Source: Pseudevernia furfuracea | Lineage: Eukaryota > Ascomycota > Lecanoromycetes > Lecanorales > Parmeliaceae | DNA length: 64,000 nt | Assembly: GCA_022315425.1 (NCBI GenBank) | Contig: JAIUPT010000010.1 | Location: 310,001 to 374,000, forward strand | Reading direction: 5' to 3' | The notes under the pieces: model-generated | The model's input: only the letters and a program-made list of their open reading frames with translations | What the model was told of the DNA's origin: nothing | Database searches by the model: none | Shown here: positions 1 to 12,278 of the stretch, one piece after another | Numbering within the stretch: the first letter of the stretch is position 1 | How the letters are laid out: each line of letters opens with the position of its first letter | Made by a program: the position numbers and the translations under genes

Positions 1-56
1 ACGTCTTCGTCCTCTACAGATTCAGGAAATTGAGCTGGGTCTTTGGTGGCTCGTAC

Positions 57-380
57 CTATATGAATAGACTGAAAATGTCGGAAGGATTGATGTTTCTAA
101 AGAGTAAGGGGCTGGGGAAAGGCTCATGCAGGAAGAACAAGTCGGTGATAGTACTTGCGCCTAGTATGGATGGTACAGAGCCAAACATACCCGCGAAAAG
201 TCGGGTTATGACGAAGGGGTTGTACTGATTCGAATGGGTCATAGAGGCCGCCCAGATGTTGCACGCCACAGCTCCAACAAGACTCCACCAGATGGTCGAG
301 TATCTATCGAAAATCCTTGTGAGAGGCACAAAGAAGAGCGGTCCAAAGGCAAGACCAGCTACCGCTGCAGATATCTACAG
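57..380 (-). pseudogene. MFS transporter fragment
   Basis: Read on the minus strand, about 105 codons from roughly 380 down to 57 encode hydrophobic segments typical of an N-terminal part of a fungal major facilitator superfamily drug or carboxylate permease: a glycine-rich helix (AFGPLFFVPL), then the charged loop TRIFDRYST and two further helices containing RLFAGMFGSVPSILGAS. In the family these are transmembrane helices 2-4 with the motif-A-like loop. The piece probably begins after an intron acceptor near 380 (sequence TCTGTAG on the minus strand). Downstream of LFFLHE, where relatives continue with an RGK-type loop, the frame degenerates and stops at 57, and no donor site is visible, so I read this as a relict or a model broken near the window edge. 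No upstream exon was found between 380 and 1100. Confidence 0.5.
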
Positions 381-1127
381 AATCTGGTTAGCTGTCCGTG
401 GCGGACATCGTCCCATCGATTAATTAATCAGGAAGAGACTTACTGAGTAGGACATCGCGACCGGCGATTTGCGATAGAGTTACCCTTGAACTTCAAAACC
501 CAACTGGTAGACAAACGAACTCGCTGTCCCGGCGGAAGGCGGCGAGACATTAAAGTGTCAATTCGTTCGATGAAACCGATTTCAGGGCCGCAATCCCATC
601 AAACTCGAAACTCGGCACTTTGGAAGAAAGATCCGCTCAAGGTCTCCGGACCTTTTTGGTGATGGTGTGAGATATTTTGGAGCGGAATCCTGCATGGAAA
701 GCTTACGGCTACTAGCCGTGTGCATTAGTTTCATGCGTCTCGATCAAATCACCTTCGCTCACAGCTCACGGTTATGTAATTCCAAATTCTTCGAAAAGGA
801 CACCGACTTTGCTTCCAGACTAGGTACTTTGCTCAGGCCGTCTTGTACGTACCCTTCATGAAGGCCAAGCGTTCTGTACGCACTTATGGCCGAAAGAACG
901 GAGATCGACCCTGGACTCCAATCAACAAGAAATGTGAGATGGCGGTGTAGCGGAGTTTGCCATCCATGGGTGAAAAAACCAGAGGGCAGGAGAACATGTT
1001 GTCTTGGTTTAAATTATGGCTACCCCCTGAAGTAATCGTGCTGCACCCTTTGCTCGCCAGCTCGCTGATAGAGGCTCCGCTCGTCTTCTGAAGTTTACCG
1101 TTCTCATCGGGAACTAGACAGATTAGA
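381..1127. other. Intergenic, no gene seen
   Basis: No open frame here has recognisable protein character and no RNA gene was seen. It separates the MFS fragment (minus) from the rhodopsin-domain gene (plus) and probably contains the latter's promoter. Confidence 0.5.
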
Positions 1128-2637
1128 ATGCCTCAGGATGTCCCTATCATCATGGCCCGGGGTGCCAATGGCATTGGAGGCCTTAACAGCCGTCAGGTTC
1201 AGATTGTTTCTGTAACTTCGATGCTGATTTTTCTTTCTACACTCGCTGTTGCTCTCCGCTTCATTTCTCGACGAATATCGACAAGGTGTATTTGTATGGA
1301 CGATTATGTGATTCTCTTTGCTCTGGTAAGATGAATAGCCTTTACGCTAGATCGCAGAGAGTTGATTTCTGTTCAGTTGCTTTCATACGGAGGTTGCGTT
1401 TGCCAATTTGTCGGTGAGTGGAAGCAACCTCGCGGCCAATGTCAACGAAAGACAGCTGATCACGGCTTGTTAAGGAGTTCATTACGGCCTTGGGCAGCAC
1501 ATCGGCGAAGTTGACAAACAAAACGAAGTCACATATCTTATTGTGAGTCTGTTCGACCACTGCCGACTCAAGTTTTGGGACCTGCTGACTTACACGTGGT
1601 AGACATTATACATACTGCAGTTATTCTGGAACACGACCCTGCCTGCCATCAAACTATCCATCTTGCTATTCTATCGCCGCCTCTTCCCCGTGCGACGTCT
1701 ACTTGTTGCTTCCTTCATTATTGGCGCCATCGTGCTTGCCTGGTACATCGCTATACAGATTACCGCTATCTTTCAGTGCTTGCCAATACACTACTACTGG
1801 CGGCGAGTTGGCCAGGGCCATTGCATCCAAACCACCAACTTCTACATCATACTTGCCTCTGTGAACTTCGCTACCGATGTCGCCGTTTTGATTCTGCCCA
1901 TTCCATTCATTTGGCAGATACAAATCCAAAAGAGCAAAAAACTTTCGCTCTCTGTAGTGTTCCTGCTTGGTTCAATGTACGCTATGCACTCCAATGCATC
2001 CAAGACGCAAATCAGAAGGCACCTACTAAGTGAGTTCCCAGCGTTTGTGTTACCAGCGTGGTCCGCTTGCAGACCTTGACTGACATGGACGCCGAAGACA
2101 TCACCTGTCGGTACCCCTCCTTGCGCTGGATTTAACTTTCCTATCATCCTGTATCCTCAATGTACACCAACTAACAGAGTCCCACCGAACACAGGGTCAA
2201 ACGTCTACCCCGGTCTCTGGACCGCCATCGAGACCTCACTCGGAATCGTTGCCGCCTGTTTACCCTCCTTCGGTCCTATCCTGCATAAGATTACCGGCCA
2301 CCCTCTACCCATAACGAAAGATACCACCGGGCAAAGCCAGCACAAGTCCGCGCGCTCTAACCACCCATTCGGAGACGCAGACACAAACGATCTCGAGCGC
2401 ATCTTGGAAACTGGCCCCCAGAGGCGAGACGATGCTGCGATTATGAATGCTTTTGTTGGTCGCTCGTTGGCCAGCTTCGAGACAGCGTGGACGTGGACAA
2501 GTCATGAGATGAAGACGCTGGGTAAAGACGATGGCGAGGCTACGAAAGCGGGCGGCATCGCGGTGAGAAAGGATGTTGAGCAGAGGGTTGAGAAGGGAGT
2601 TGGTGGAGTATCAGTGCCGTGCAGCTTGGCCCCCTAG
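1128..2637 (+). CDS. Fungal rhodopsin-domain integral membrane protein
   Basis: Six exons give a 401-residue protein: 1128-1325, 1377-1413, 1475-1542, 1603-1976, 2042-2110 and 2178-2637. The introns are 51-67 nt with GT..AG ends, and all joins keep frame. Family signatures are visible in order: the first helix followed by LRFISRR and MDDYVILFAL, then YGLGQHIGEV, the LPAIKLSILLFYRRLFP segment, FQCLPIHYYW, CIQTTNFYI, ATDVAVLILPIPFIWQIQ, VVRLQTLTDMD and the last helix AIETSLGIVAACLPSFGPIL. This is the seven-helix 'fungal rhodopsin' or PTH11-like membrane family, named by resemblance only; no retinal lysine role is implied. The C-terminal about 120 residues are polar and probably cytosolic. Members are often expanded in Pezizomycotina and many have no assigned function. 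Start chosen at the first ATG in a frame leading into helix 1. Confidence 0.85.
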
Positions 2638-4068
2638 CGCGAATATATCGGCAGCATAAAAGGGCAATTTGTGTCAAGAAACTCATCCTCGGAGAACTTG
2701 AGAAAAGTTCTCGTTATGATCAACACAAGACTGCGTATCTATTTCACAACCGAAAGAACGGACGAGGAAGTACGAACCAAATGAGCCACCAGCGGCGCCA
2801 ACTGAGTCGCTGTTCTTAGGAAGGAGGTAATCTGGCGTCGCAAACCCAGTCATGCACGGATGTTATCTCCTCTTAACAGCACTGCTAAACGTAGTAGGAT
2901 TTCCCTTACCACATACCAAGCAAAGAAAGAAAGAAAGAAAGTAAAACCTCCGCAAAATCGCAAAACGCCTCTCGAGTTTCCGCCCCACGCCAAGAACGAT
3001 CGATATCCGAACTACTCCTCATTCACCAGCCAACGAACTAACCCACCCACTCACTCACTCACTCATCCCCACCCCTCACCACCAGATATATCTACCCGGA
3101 AAAAGATCCAATCCAATGCCATCCAATCCAATCCAATCCCAATCCCAATTCCATTTCCTCACCTTACCTCATCACCAACCAACACCACAACAAGTAAGAC
3201 GTAAGACATAAGACACACCACAACAAGTAAGATATAACGCATAAGACATAACACACACACCACACCACATACCACATACCACACAACACACAACATCCCA
3301 GCCATGCCATGCCATCCCAGCCATGCCATCCCGGCCAAGACAAGACAAGGCAAACCCAAACATAACACCGAAAAAAGCTCGATACCACCCCCCCCCCTTT
3401 TTTTTTTTTTTTTTTTGCAAAGCCAGAGAGAGAGAAAGAGAGAGAGTGAGAGAGAGAGAGGTATGTAAATATGTAATGTCTGTATGTATGTATGTGCTAC
3501 TGGTAAGTACTCGTATCTTAACCAACCCGACGATATACGACGGGCGGTGTTGAACAGATTTTTAATTCAATCGGGGAGCATAAAACTCGCCTTCGACATA
3601 CAACCAAAAACCCACCCTTCCCACCTTCCCACCACCACCACCACCCCATCTCACGAAAAAAAAAAACAATTGGTGCGCAGTTGTGGATCTCTTCAGCGAC
3701 ATGGATACTGGATACTGGAGCATGTCAGAAAGAAGGGAATGCTTGAAGGGGGAAAAGCACAAAGACAGATGGCAAGATTCTTTAGGACGTGTAGATCTTG
3801 AGATATTTCATTTGTTTCCCATCATCTATCCTCTATCTTTCTCTATTGCGTGATATGAAGAAATGCAATCAGTCGCACACAGTCTAAAGAAAAGCATACT
3901 ACAGCATCAATGACCACCGTGGGCAGCGGCCGAAGTCGCCCTTGAACACTCCGGTGGCACTTCCGCATGCAGTCTTCACCTTCGCATCGTCAATTTTCCC
4001 CCAACTCCTTAACATAAGAGAAACATGCGAAACCCCATGCCGCCAAAACTTTTGACTTCTCCACTTCG
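2638..4068. repeat. Low-complexity intergenic tract
   Basis: This 1.4 kb gap between two genes that converge on it contains, from about 2,910 to 3,670, a dense run of simple sequence: a GAAA run near 2925, a CACT run near 3045-3065, ATCCA repeats near 3105-3150, ACACCACA-type repeats 3180-3300, a CCATG/CCAGC run near 3300-3340, a C run followed by about 18 T near 3390-3417, a GA-rich run 3425-3463, TGTA repeats near 3480-3495 and a CCACCACCA run near 3630-3645. No supported gene is present. Short frames across it simply translate the repeats. Confidence 0.7.
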
Positions 4069-7000
4069 CTACTCCTCGTCAGAGAAGACCTCAATACCAG
4101 CCTTGCGCTTGGCCATCCTGTCCTTCTTCTTCTTTCTGAGCTCGGCAGAAGACAGCTTGGCCTTCTTCTTGGTGGAATCGATCTTGTTGCCCATGGCGTC
4201 GAAGCGCTCTTCTTCTTCGCCGTCTTCCTTTAGACGAGGACCCGACCCTTGGCCTGAGACCCAGTTGTGGCCGGAAGGTGTCATTCTGCCGTCCATGACA
4301 GCCCAGACCTTGAGATGAAGTTAGCTTTTGGTATACCAAAAAAGATGATGGGCGTGGTAGCTTACCTCTTCGGTCAAGTTCTGCGTGAACTCAGCGGAGT
4401 GAGTGATGATGATGACACCACCCTCAAAAGACTTGAGAGCCTTGGACAAAGCACCCAGGGAGTCACGGTCCAAGTAGTTGGTGGGTTCATCAAGAACAAT
4501 CAAATGAGGTCGCTGCCACGAGCAAGCAGCAAGCACGACCTTGACACGCTGGCCACCGGAGAGACCACGCATACGTGAGTGGGAGACGAGCTCGGCATCG
4601 AGACCAAAGTTAGCACAGTGGGCCTCAATTTCCTTGCGAACCAATGGACGGAATTGTCCACTGGCCAAAGCCTCCTTTTGATCGACTTCTGCAACCATCT
4701 TGGAGTGGGAGACAAGGATTTCGGTACGTGGGATCCAGGCGTTGTCAGCAGTCATCATGGGTGTCCACCTCTCGTTCTTCTGACCAACATTCTCGCCAAG
4801 AACGAACGAACACTCATATTCATAGGAGTTCTTGAACTTTCTTCGCGAGTGGATACCAATGACTCGTCGCTGTGTGCCATCGATTTTGTAGATCTTGTCC
4901 ATAGCCTTCTCGTCCTCGTCGGTGACAATCTTGTTTGCGCGGTCCATTGTCTCGCGATCCTCACCAGTCTGGAATCGCCATTGGATGTACTCCGAGGGAG
5001 TCAAGTCCAGGTGGTGATCGATGTGGGCAAAGGCATGTTGCTTGATGTAGGCAATACGAATGTTTTCATGAGTGTAAACATCACCAATCGTAGGGATGAG
5101 CTCTCCAGTAAGGACGTTGATCAGAGTAGATTTGCCAGCACCGTTGGGGCCGATGACAGCGATACGGGAGCCAAGCGAACATTGGAAGGTGATGTCCTGG
5201 ATTTGAGGCTTGCTGGTGCCTGGATACTGGAAAGTCATGTTGTTGACTCGGACGATGGCCTTGGCTTTGGTCTTGACACCCTCAAGGAAACCGGGCTCGG
5301 GGAACTTGAACTCCATTTCGGAGGCACTCAGCTCGTAGTAGGAGCGAGCAGATGGGACCTTCTTGACAAACTCGCCCAGGTTGCCACGGTATCTCCTCAG
5401 CTTGAAGCGCTCGTAGTGGATGACGTGCTGGATGACATTGTTGAGGAATTTGCTGTCGTGTGAGACGATGATCGATGTGCAAGGTGAGTTTGTTAAGTAG
5501 TCCTCGAGCCATTTCACGTTCTTTACGTCCAAGTGGTTGGTAGGCTCGTCCAAGAGCAGGATATCGGGGTCTTCGAAGACGGCACGCGCAAGAGCCAACT
5601 TCATCTTCCAGCCACCGGAGAGGGCGGTGATCGGGCCCTCGAACTGCTGCTTGAAGAAACCGAACTCCTCAAGTTTGGTCTCAACAGCGGGCTTCTCAAT
5701 GGTCAAGCCAACCTCACCCAGCTTCTTCATAGTCCAGCCGATAACGGTTTGCTCGGTATCAGCGGAATCAAGGTCGTGCTCGACGAACACCGTCTTAACT
5801 TCGTCCTTCTTTGGGAATCCCTCAACTTGCTCGTTGTTGATAGCTCGCATGAGAGTAGATTTTCCAGAACCGTTCGGGCCGAGAAGACCGTAGCGTTGGC
5901 CGCGCTTGAGACGGAGATGTGTTTGGTTCAGTAGAATCTTAGCACCATAGGCCAAGTTGAATGTGCAGTTACAGAGGTCCTCGCCTTCCTCGTCATCTTC
6001 CTCATCGTCAGCTTCGTCAACAGCACCTGGGGATGCACGCTTTCGAAGGGCATCAGCAATGCCTCTCGCATCTTTGTCGCCAACAATGGCGGTAATGTAT
6101 GGGAGAGTGTTTTCAGTCCAGCTCGCTGCGTCGTTGTCTTTCTCGTCGATCAATTGACCAGCGATGGCTGAGATATATTCGACCACTGGACCAAACTTGT
6201 GCACAGCGTCCTTGTGCGAAGGTTCCAAGATCTGCTTCAGGACCCCGTGAACAGTTGCAACTTCGCCAGCGTGCGACTTCTCTGGGATCTTGCCGTCCTT
6301 GACGTTGCCCACACGGACCAGAGTCTCCAGGCCCTGCTTGGTCTTCTCACGAGCCTCGGGATCAGCCAAATTGTCGTGATTTTTCTGCAGGGCAGGCATG
6401 AGCTTGGGCAAGAAAGCAGCCACGATGTTGGGGTCTTCGACAAGCTTGCACATGTTGTCAACAATGACGGCCGCCTTTCGCTTGACGGCTGTCTCGCGCT
6501 CGGCCAGACCACGATCGAGGAGAGGAACCATGATAGCCAGAGTTGGCTCGTGGACATCAGTGACGAACGTGGTGGCACCAAGGAGATGGACGGTCTCGGG
6601 GACATTCTCTGGCTTGGCAATACACTTGATAAGCTCGGGGATGAAGCGGTCGATATCCTTGTTCACAATCAAATTGCAAACTTTTTCCATGGTACCATAG
6701 GCAGCCTTCTTGACTTCAGCCTTGGTATCCCACATTGCTTCCGAGACGACTGGGATCAGGTCCGGGACTCGGTATGCAAGTTGCGATGGGGCGGATTCGA
6801 CGAGTGCTTCGATGCACTGCAGGCAGGTCATCTTCTCGGGCCATTTTTGAGCGGTTCGGATCGAGTGAATGATCGGAGGAAGGATAGCCTTGACACCGTT
6901 GGGATTTATAGCTTTCGTTATTGCGAGTGCTGCTGCTTGAGCGGCGGTCTTGACCGGAGTCATTTTGTCGCCAACAGCCGCGAGGGTTGGCGCGAGGAGC

Positions 7001-7451
7001 GCCACCAAGTATGGCTCGACATTTGCGGAAATCGAGGAGTGCTGGGCAATGGCTTGTATGGTGTGCAGGCCACGTTCTCGTGCGCCTGCGTCTTTCTTGT
7101 TTGCGAGTTGCTGCTTCAGGACTGCGACGGCTCTATGTAGGAAAGATGTCAGCCAGGCATCAATTTTGGAGGAAGGCCTTTGGGTCCTGCGACCGTGGCA
7201 GAGTCCCACGACCGGAGAAGGTGGGGTTGTAGAAAATGCGGTCGAACTCACTTCGTGGGAGCATCATGCTCCTCAATGTCTCCATTGATGAAAGTAGCGA
7301 TGTTGCCCGCAGCAGCGCTCGTCTCATCCGCAGTCTTGGAAATGGTCAGCTTGTTCAGCAGCTCATCGAGCACCTTGACGGATTTCTGGTTCTCGCTCTT
7401 CTGAGTAGCAGGATTCGAGGGTGCGGCATCCATCACGTCGACGGAGGGCAT
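4069..7451 (-). CDS. TEF3: Translation elongation factor 3 (ABC-F ATPase)
   Basis: Three exons on the minus strand (7451-7252, 7132-4366, 4308-4069; introns 119 and 57 nt) encode 1068 residues, close to the roughly 1050 of fungal EF-3. The N-terminal about 400 residues are helical HEAT-like repeats. Two ABC cassettes follow: Walker A GPNGSGKST near residue 485 with LSGGW and LLLDEPTNHLD, and Walker A GPNGAGKST near 728 with LSGGQ and LIVLDEPTNYLD. The second cassette carries the insert that forms the chromodomain-like arm in yeast EF-3. The C-terminus is lysine-rich (AELRKKKKDRMAKRK), matching the ribosome-binding tail. EF-3 is a fungal cytosolic ATPase that helps E-site tRNA release during elongation. 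The last intron splits TEE/VWAVMDG, a join conserved in sense. Long frames on the opposite strand are shadows. Confidence 0.97.
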
Positions 7452-8494
7452 GTTCTGTGAATTGGTGCTTGAGAGATGAGAGAAAGGGGCAGTGATTCGG
7501 AGGCGAAAGGTTTGTGGGCGATGGTTGCGACGTTTAGCTGAAGAATGGACTTAATACACCAGTCAAAGCCCAGAGAAATTCGCGTTCTATGTCGCTCTCG
7601 GTCTATGAGGAGACAAATGCGTGTATAGGCAGGAAAGAGGCAGTCTATGAGTGAAAGAATGAAAGAGGGAAGAGAGTGGAAAAGAGAAGGGTATGATGAG
7701 GCTGGCGCTTTCTTAAAGGATTTGTGGACTGGAATTTTTTTGAGGCTAAGCCGAGAAGGGTAAGTACATGATCCGCTGGCAGCTCACCGCCAACAATTAG
7801 GTAAGCTGTCCAAGTCTAGACTCTAGAGCAGCTACAATTTTCTCATTTCTTCTCAGCAGCATACGTCGCTTCAGACATCTTCTTCAGCTCTACAGATACT
7901 TGTAAGTCTGGGCTACACAACACTATGGATGTCATAGAATGGTAAAGCTGTTGAATTGAATTTTCAAGGTCAGCAGTAACATGTCAAGCACTATGTAGGT
8001 ACGATGATGGGCATGGTCCATGTCATCACCAGCCCACTACTTTGCTTTGCCACACAGCCCCCCGGTGATCTCGAAACATCATCATTATCAGTCATCACCC
8101 GGCAGATCTCTATTTTAAGATTTGACATTTGACCAATTAATGCTTCGGAAATTTGGATTATTCAGCTAAACAGCTTCCTCAACAATTTCTAGAGTGGAAC
8201 GCAAACATCATCCCCGCCAAATATCCCCATAATCCCCATAATCCCCATAATCCCCACAATCTTATCACTGTTAACATCTCGGATTACTAACTTAGATAAA
8301 ATGTCAATAGCAAACCATGAAGAGAGTATCGCCGAAAGACCAAGCTATGATTTATGATTTGCTTCTGTGCCAACATCTGTCTCGTATCATATGCCATAGC
8401 TGCTGTGAAGCAAAACCATCATCGTGCTGTCCGAAATCATGCTGCTGAAATCTGAAATGTCATGCTGGAAACCGGTGACCAGGAACACATACTC
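7452..8494. other. Upstream region of EF-3; short tandem repeat
   Basis: About 1 kb between the EF-3 start and the 3' end of the next minus-strand gene. The first 250 bases are strongly purine-rich on the plus strand, hence CT-rich in EF-3's own orientation, a composition common upstream of highly expressed fungal genes. Near 8219-8262 there is a short tandem array of a 10 nt unit (about four copies of CCCCATAATC, the last imperfect). No gene was found. Confidence 0.45.
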
Positions 8495-9827
8495 TTATGC
8501 CCATCTCATCGTCCTCTTGCTAATACCATCACCACTGAACCTGGTCTTGACTCTCCGTCTGTAGCACTCTCTCGCTTGATATCTGCTCATGCTCCCATAT
8601 CCCATACTCATCAAGTACAGTATGGCCCAGATACTGCTGACCATGAGGCCCACGGGGAAGCCGACCAGCTTAGTGCCGGGCAGCATGAACTCGTTGACAC
8701 CCATTGCTGTTGTTGATTGTGACCCTTCATACCTCGTACTGGCGAAGACTCCGTTGACGAAAGATGCGTCTAGCGTTGATAGTCGAGCATTGATTGAGGT
8801 GCCATCTTGCTCGGTGCCTGAGAGTGTGATCGCCGGGGTGAGGAGTGACAACGCCGTGGTCCTTCGCATGGCGGTCAGCGAATTCGTGACGTAGCGCAAG
8901 CTTGATCACTCACATGTTCTTCAGCTCGGCCAATGGTCCATCGTCAACGGTGCCCACGAAAGTCATGCTTTCCAGCCTCCTTGGTGGAATGCCAGTAGAC
9001 CGTCGAATGTAAATATCCGCAGCCTCATCCCTCTGGGCAGGGAACCATGGTAGCGTCCGATCCTCTCTTTTTGCCTTATTCCCCTTGGTTGCAGATACAG
9101 TTGCATTGACGCAGGATAGCCCAACATCCACGCTCGAAGGATCTACTTTCACCCAACCTTCTCTGGGTGCAGCGATGCGGTAGAGTCGTAGATCGACTTC
9201 AAATTTACCAGTAGAGTTGTTGAGACTCGGGATATTGTAGCAAGCTGCTATGCCAGATGGGTTCGTAGCAACGCCATGTAGAGCGATGAGAGCTGTACTG
9301 CATGCCGACTCGGTTTGGTCGTCCCAACCTGCCGATTTATCTGTCTCAAGTTCCCCTGTGTGACCGAGAAACAAAGCCAGACTGGTTGCTTCGAGAGCAG
9401 TGGCAGACGTTGAGGGCAATGGTAGGACCATGCTTGCGGTGCCCGAGGAATTAGTGGAGGCCAACGCTGTAGATAGTACCGAGACAAGGCTCGCGGTGCC
9501 AGAGAAGTTGGCGGAAGCTGACGCTGAAGGTAAGGATGATCCCAGAATCTTCGTGCTCCAAATTCCCGTGGGAGAGGACAGTGTCATATATGCAACTGAT
9601 GAGGCGTTCATGACGGTGGCAACATGACGCTGATGCCACTGCTCATGGTTGAGGAACGAACCAGGGTTCTGGTGTACTTTCTGGTCGACGTAGGCGCTGT
9701 GACTGAAGATGCTGGACGAAACATCCTTGACGAGCCTTGGAACACGAAGAATGCTGCCAATTTGTAGGCTTAGAGCAAGCGAGATTTGGATATAGAAGAA
9801 CAGTAGGGTGGTCAGGGCGGGAAGCAT
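8495..9827 (-). CDS. Secretory/membrane protein of unknown function
   Basis: Two exons (9827-8914 and 8861-8495, joined across a 52 nt GT..AG intron with a GCTGAC branch-like motif) give 426 residues. The N-terminus is a hydrophobic signal or anchor (PALTTLLFFYIQISLAL). The middle is serine/threonine-rich with several NxS/T sites, and one cluster repeats a short unit (SANFSGTAS, STNSSGTAS), so an extracytoplasmic, glycosylated domain is likely. Near the C-terminus there is one clear helix (VGFPVGLMVSSIWAILYLM) followed by a basic tail (RYQARECYRRR), suggesting a type I single-pass membrane protein. I do not recognise a named domain. Without the splice the first frame stops immediately after LKNM; the join restores an open frame through the helix. 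Confidence 0.65.
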
Positions 9828-10276
9828 GTTTAGAAGTCTTCAGGGTATGGAGTAGTTGGAAGACAGAATTCAATTGCGATATTGTTGCCAAAGAGTGACA
9901 GTGTACGAGGGATATGTTGACGAATTTTTAAGCAGTATGATGGGTGCAGATGAACGTGCCTGCCATATTGGGGGGTAGAATGTTGTTACGTGACGCAATG
10001 ACAAGTAGATGAGAGGAAGTCACGATTCAGGAGCCATTGTTCCTGACATATCAATCTTCTGACTACGAGTCTTGATTCCTGCCATTCGCTAAGTTCACGA
10101 GGCTGCGATATCACCATAATCGGCACTACTGGTACTGAGCTTCGATCATGCACACGAGTCTCGACTTTTTCGCGCCATGCTTGACCATTGCACCCTAAAC
10201 TTAAACTTCTTTTAAGCAACCTTCAAGTCTCCATCTCAACTCTGTATCTTCTTCTTCAAGCATCCCAGCTCCATAG

Positions 10277-11110
10277 CTAATCTCCGGGATCGTGCCGCAC
10301 TGCCTCTGTCACCTGTCCAATAGCTCGCTCAATCAATCCAAACCCTTCGCTCGCCTGTGCCGCGATGGAGCAGACACTTGAAATTGCAACGTCCCTAGGG
10401 CAGGCCCCAACTCTTTGGCGATAAGGATTGATTCGCGGCAGAGAAAGGTCAATCCATCCGTACGCCAGGATGTGGTTCCTCAAGTTTGAGATAGGTAGTA
10501 GCAAGCTTGATGTTCAAAGTAAGCTTGATTTGAAAGAAGGCTGTGTGATAGGTTTGCCCACTGAATCTGCCCTTCGTGAGAATAAGGTCCGAATCTACAG
10601 AGAATCCACTTTGATCGTCATTATCCTCCTGGGCTCTTGTGTATTTTGAGATAGCTGCTGAAAGATCAAGAATGCTTGCGGCCTGATCGCCCTCTCCTAT
10701 AGCAGTTTGGTTCTCTTGCATAAAGGAGTAGATGTGTGGTGCTTCCTCCGACTACTCGGTGATGAGGTCTGATTTGTACTTAAAATCAACTTGGCCAGTG
10801 ATCCTCACTGGCGCCATGCTATGGAGGCGACGAAATGGCTCTAGAAGCTTCAAAATGCTGGTTGTAGTTGGTGCAACACCTGTAACCGCGATCGAGAGCG
10901 AGCTTTGGAAGTAATGAAATAGGCTTGATCTCCTTAGAACCCTGCAGAAGGTAGTCATGTCATCGCCAGCGAACATGAGGACTGAGGGATAGTAATCGCG
11001 AGTTTCTATATCCAAGCTCAAAGACGTTGAGGGTTGTGCGAAAGTTGAGATTGTTGTGACGGATGTCTACCTTAGGTATGTGACGCAATCTCACTAAAAT
11101 TACGCAGCCA
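10277..11110 (-). pseudogene. Broken F-box-like/TPR-like paralogue (copy A)
   Basis: The minus strand reads as a damaged relative of the genes at 15647-17025 and 28295-29749. Matching blocks in order are NNLNFRTTLNVFELGYRN (near 11060-11000), then after a frame change MFAGDDMTTFCRVL and KLLEPFRRLHSM, then FKYKSDLITE, an in-frame TAG near 10754, MQENQTAIGEGDQAASILDL and KLATTYLKLEEP, and after a further frame change near 10470 YGWIDLSLPRINPYRQRVGA. The equivalents at 28295-29749 are GDDVPQFCNIL, RLLEPFRRLYGM, RDEGNEAKAIGNLAAAL and STYLELGNP. At least two frameshifts and one stop make it a pseudogene. The N-terminal F-box-like exon was not found. Confidence 0.65.
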
Positions 11111-11262
11111 TGCCATAATGAGAGTACTTAATACCCTAACTGCAATTATACGGAGACATAGACCATCATTCATCGCCACAATTCATCGGCGTCCAAGTAT
11201 GGAACGAGATCATCTCTCCTGTCAACCTTGTACTCTATTAGTTTCCGCTTTCTCGCTCTCTT

Positions 11263-12055
11263 CTAATCCTCTACTGACTTTCGCACTTCTTCTATCATGT
11301 AGTCTCCACGGATTCTCCACTCTGGGTTGTTGGACTCCGCATCTAAGGACAACCGTCCACTCTCTCGCACCACCCCCCTTAAGCGCTTAACTTCTGCTTC
11401 AATGATTTTGTTGCCAGGCTCCTCCTCCGCCGCCAGAACCATTTCAGTAAGTGCAGACCGCACTAGTCCATGATCTTCTCTGGCATACTCCATCAGTACG
11501 TAGAACTAAGCCGGGCGGATGCCTCCAAGATCTGTTCGCAGGATTGCAAGATGAAAGAGACCATAGTGAGGGCACCAGGGATGGTGCCCCTGCTCGCGAC
11601 AATCAGCATGCGTCTGGCCTTGAAACCTCGGGGATATGAATGCCCGGGATGGAGAAGATCTACCATTCGTGTCTCATCTTCTTTCTGCCTTGTGTGCTTC
11701 GTAGGGAGCAAGTAGGGGTATATGTCAATCGCGTATCTCCGGAGGCAATCTCACGAAGGGAAAAGATGTTGCCAGAAACTTCTGACGGACTCATCTCATC
11801 TGGTCTTTTGTCAAATATTTTTTCACTTCCTCGAGACTATCTGTAGATCCAATGCTCTTGGTGCAAGGCTTCTGGAGTCGTGGAACCAAGGTCGATGCTG
11901 TAAGAGATGCCATCTACAGAATGGAGCAAGGCGGTCAAGAGGAAATTGACCGAGTGTAGCTTGTCCTTATGGAGCTGTTCTACTAGAGAAGTTCGGGCAA
12001 GCGGGACACTAGAAGGAATATCGAAGCATAGCGGTACGATCTCGAGATGACGCAC
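11263..12055 (-). other. Degenerate minus-strand coding debris
   Basis: Several short minus-strand frames have protein-like character but do not join cleanly. The most suggestive is 11493-11263, with ALTEMVLAAEEEPGNKIIEAEVKRL, which resembles the last helix pair of a TPR protein (a run of acidic alanine-rich helix, then PGN). Frames at 11711-11493 and 12055-11837 could be earlier parts of the same relict. It lies immediately upstream of broken copy A and may belong to a second damaged member of that family, but I cannot align it convincingly. Confidence 0.25.
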
Positions 12056-12278
12056 AACGTCCTTCTGTTCTCTCGCTCAAAGCCTTGGCGTGTTTGACCG
12101 ATATGATGAACAGCAAACGATGTCATCTCATGTAAAGTATGATGGCAACATGTTGCTAAAGATACGCTGTCCCGAGTTGACCTTGGGAATTCATCGAAAT
12201 CAGTCGAGGTTGGGCACACTCCAAGATGCGGTTCCCCAACTCGTCCCTCGTTCATAATGCTGGCAGAATACTTGGTGA

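Noticed and set aside
1575..2033. 152-codon plus-strand frame overlapping the rhodopsin-domain gene
   Set aside because: Out of frame with the recognised helices; the spliced model explains the same bases.
3164..3525. Minus-strand hydrophobic frames of 69-117 codons
   Set aside because: They translate the CACACCACA-type simple repeats and are not genes.
4579..5463. 294-codon plus-strand frame antisense to EF-3
   Set aside because: It is the reverse shadow of a highly conserved coding exon; codon bias of EF-3 keeps the opposite strand open.
6199..7140. 313-codon plus-strand frame antisense to the EF-3 N-terminal half
   Set aside because: Same reason: complements HEAT-repeat coding sequence and has no domain character of its own.
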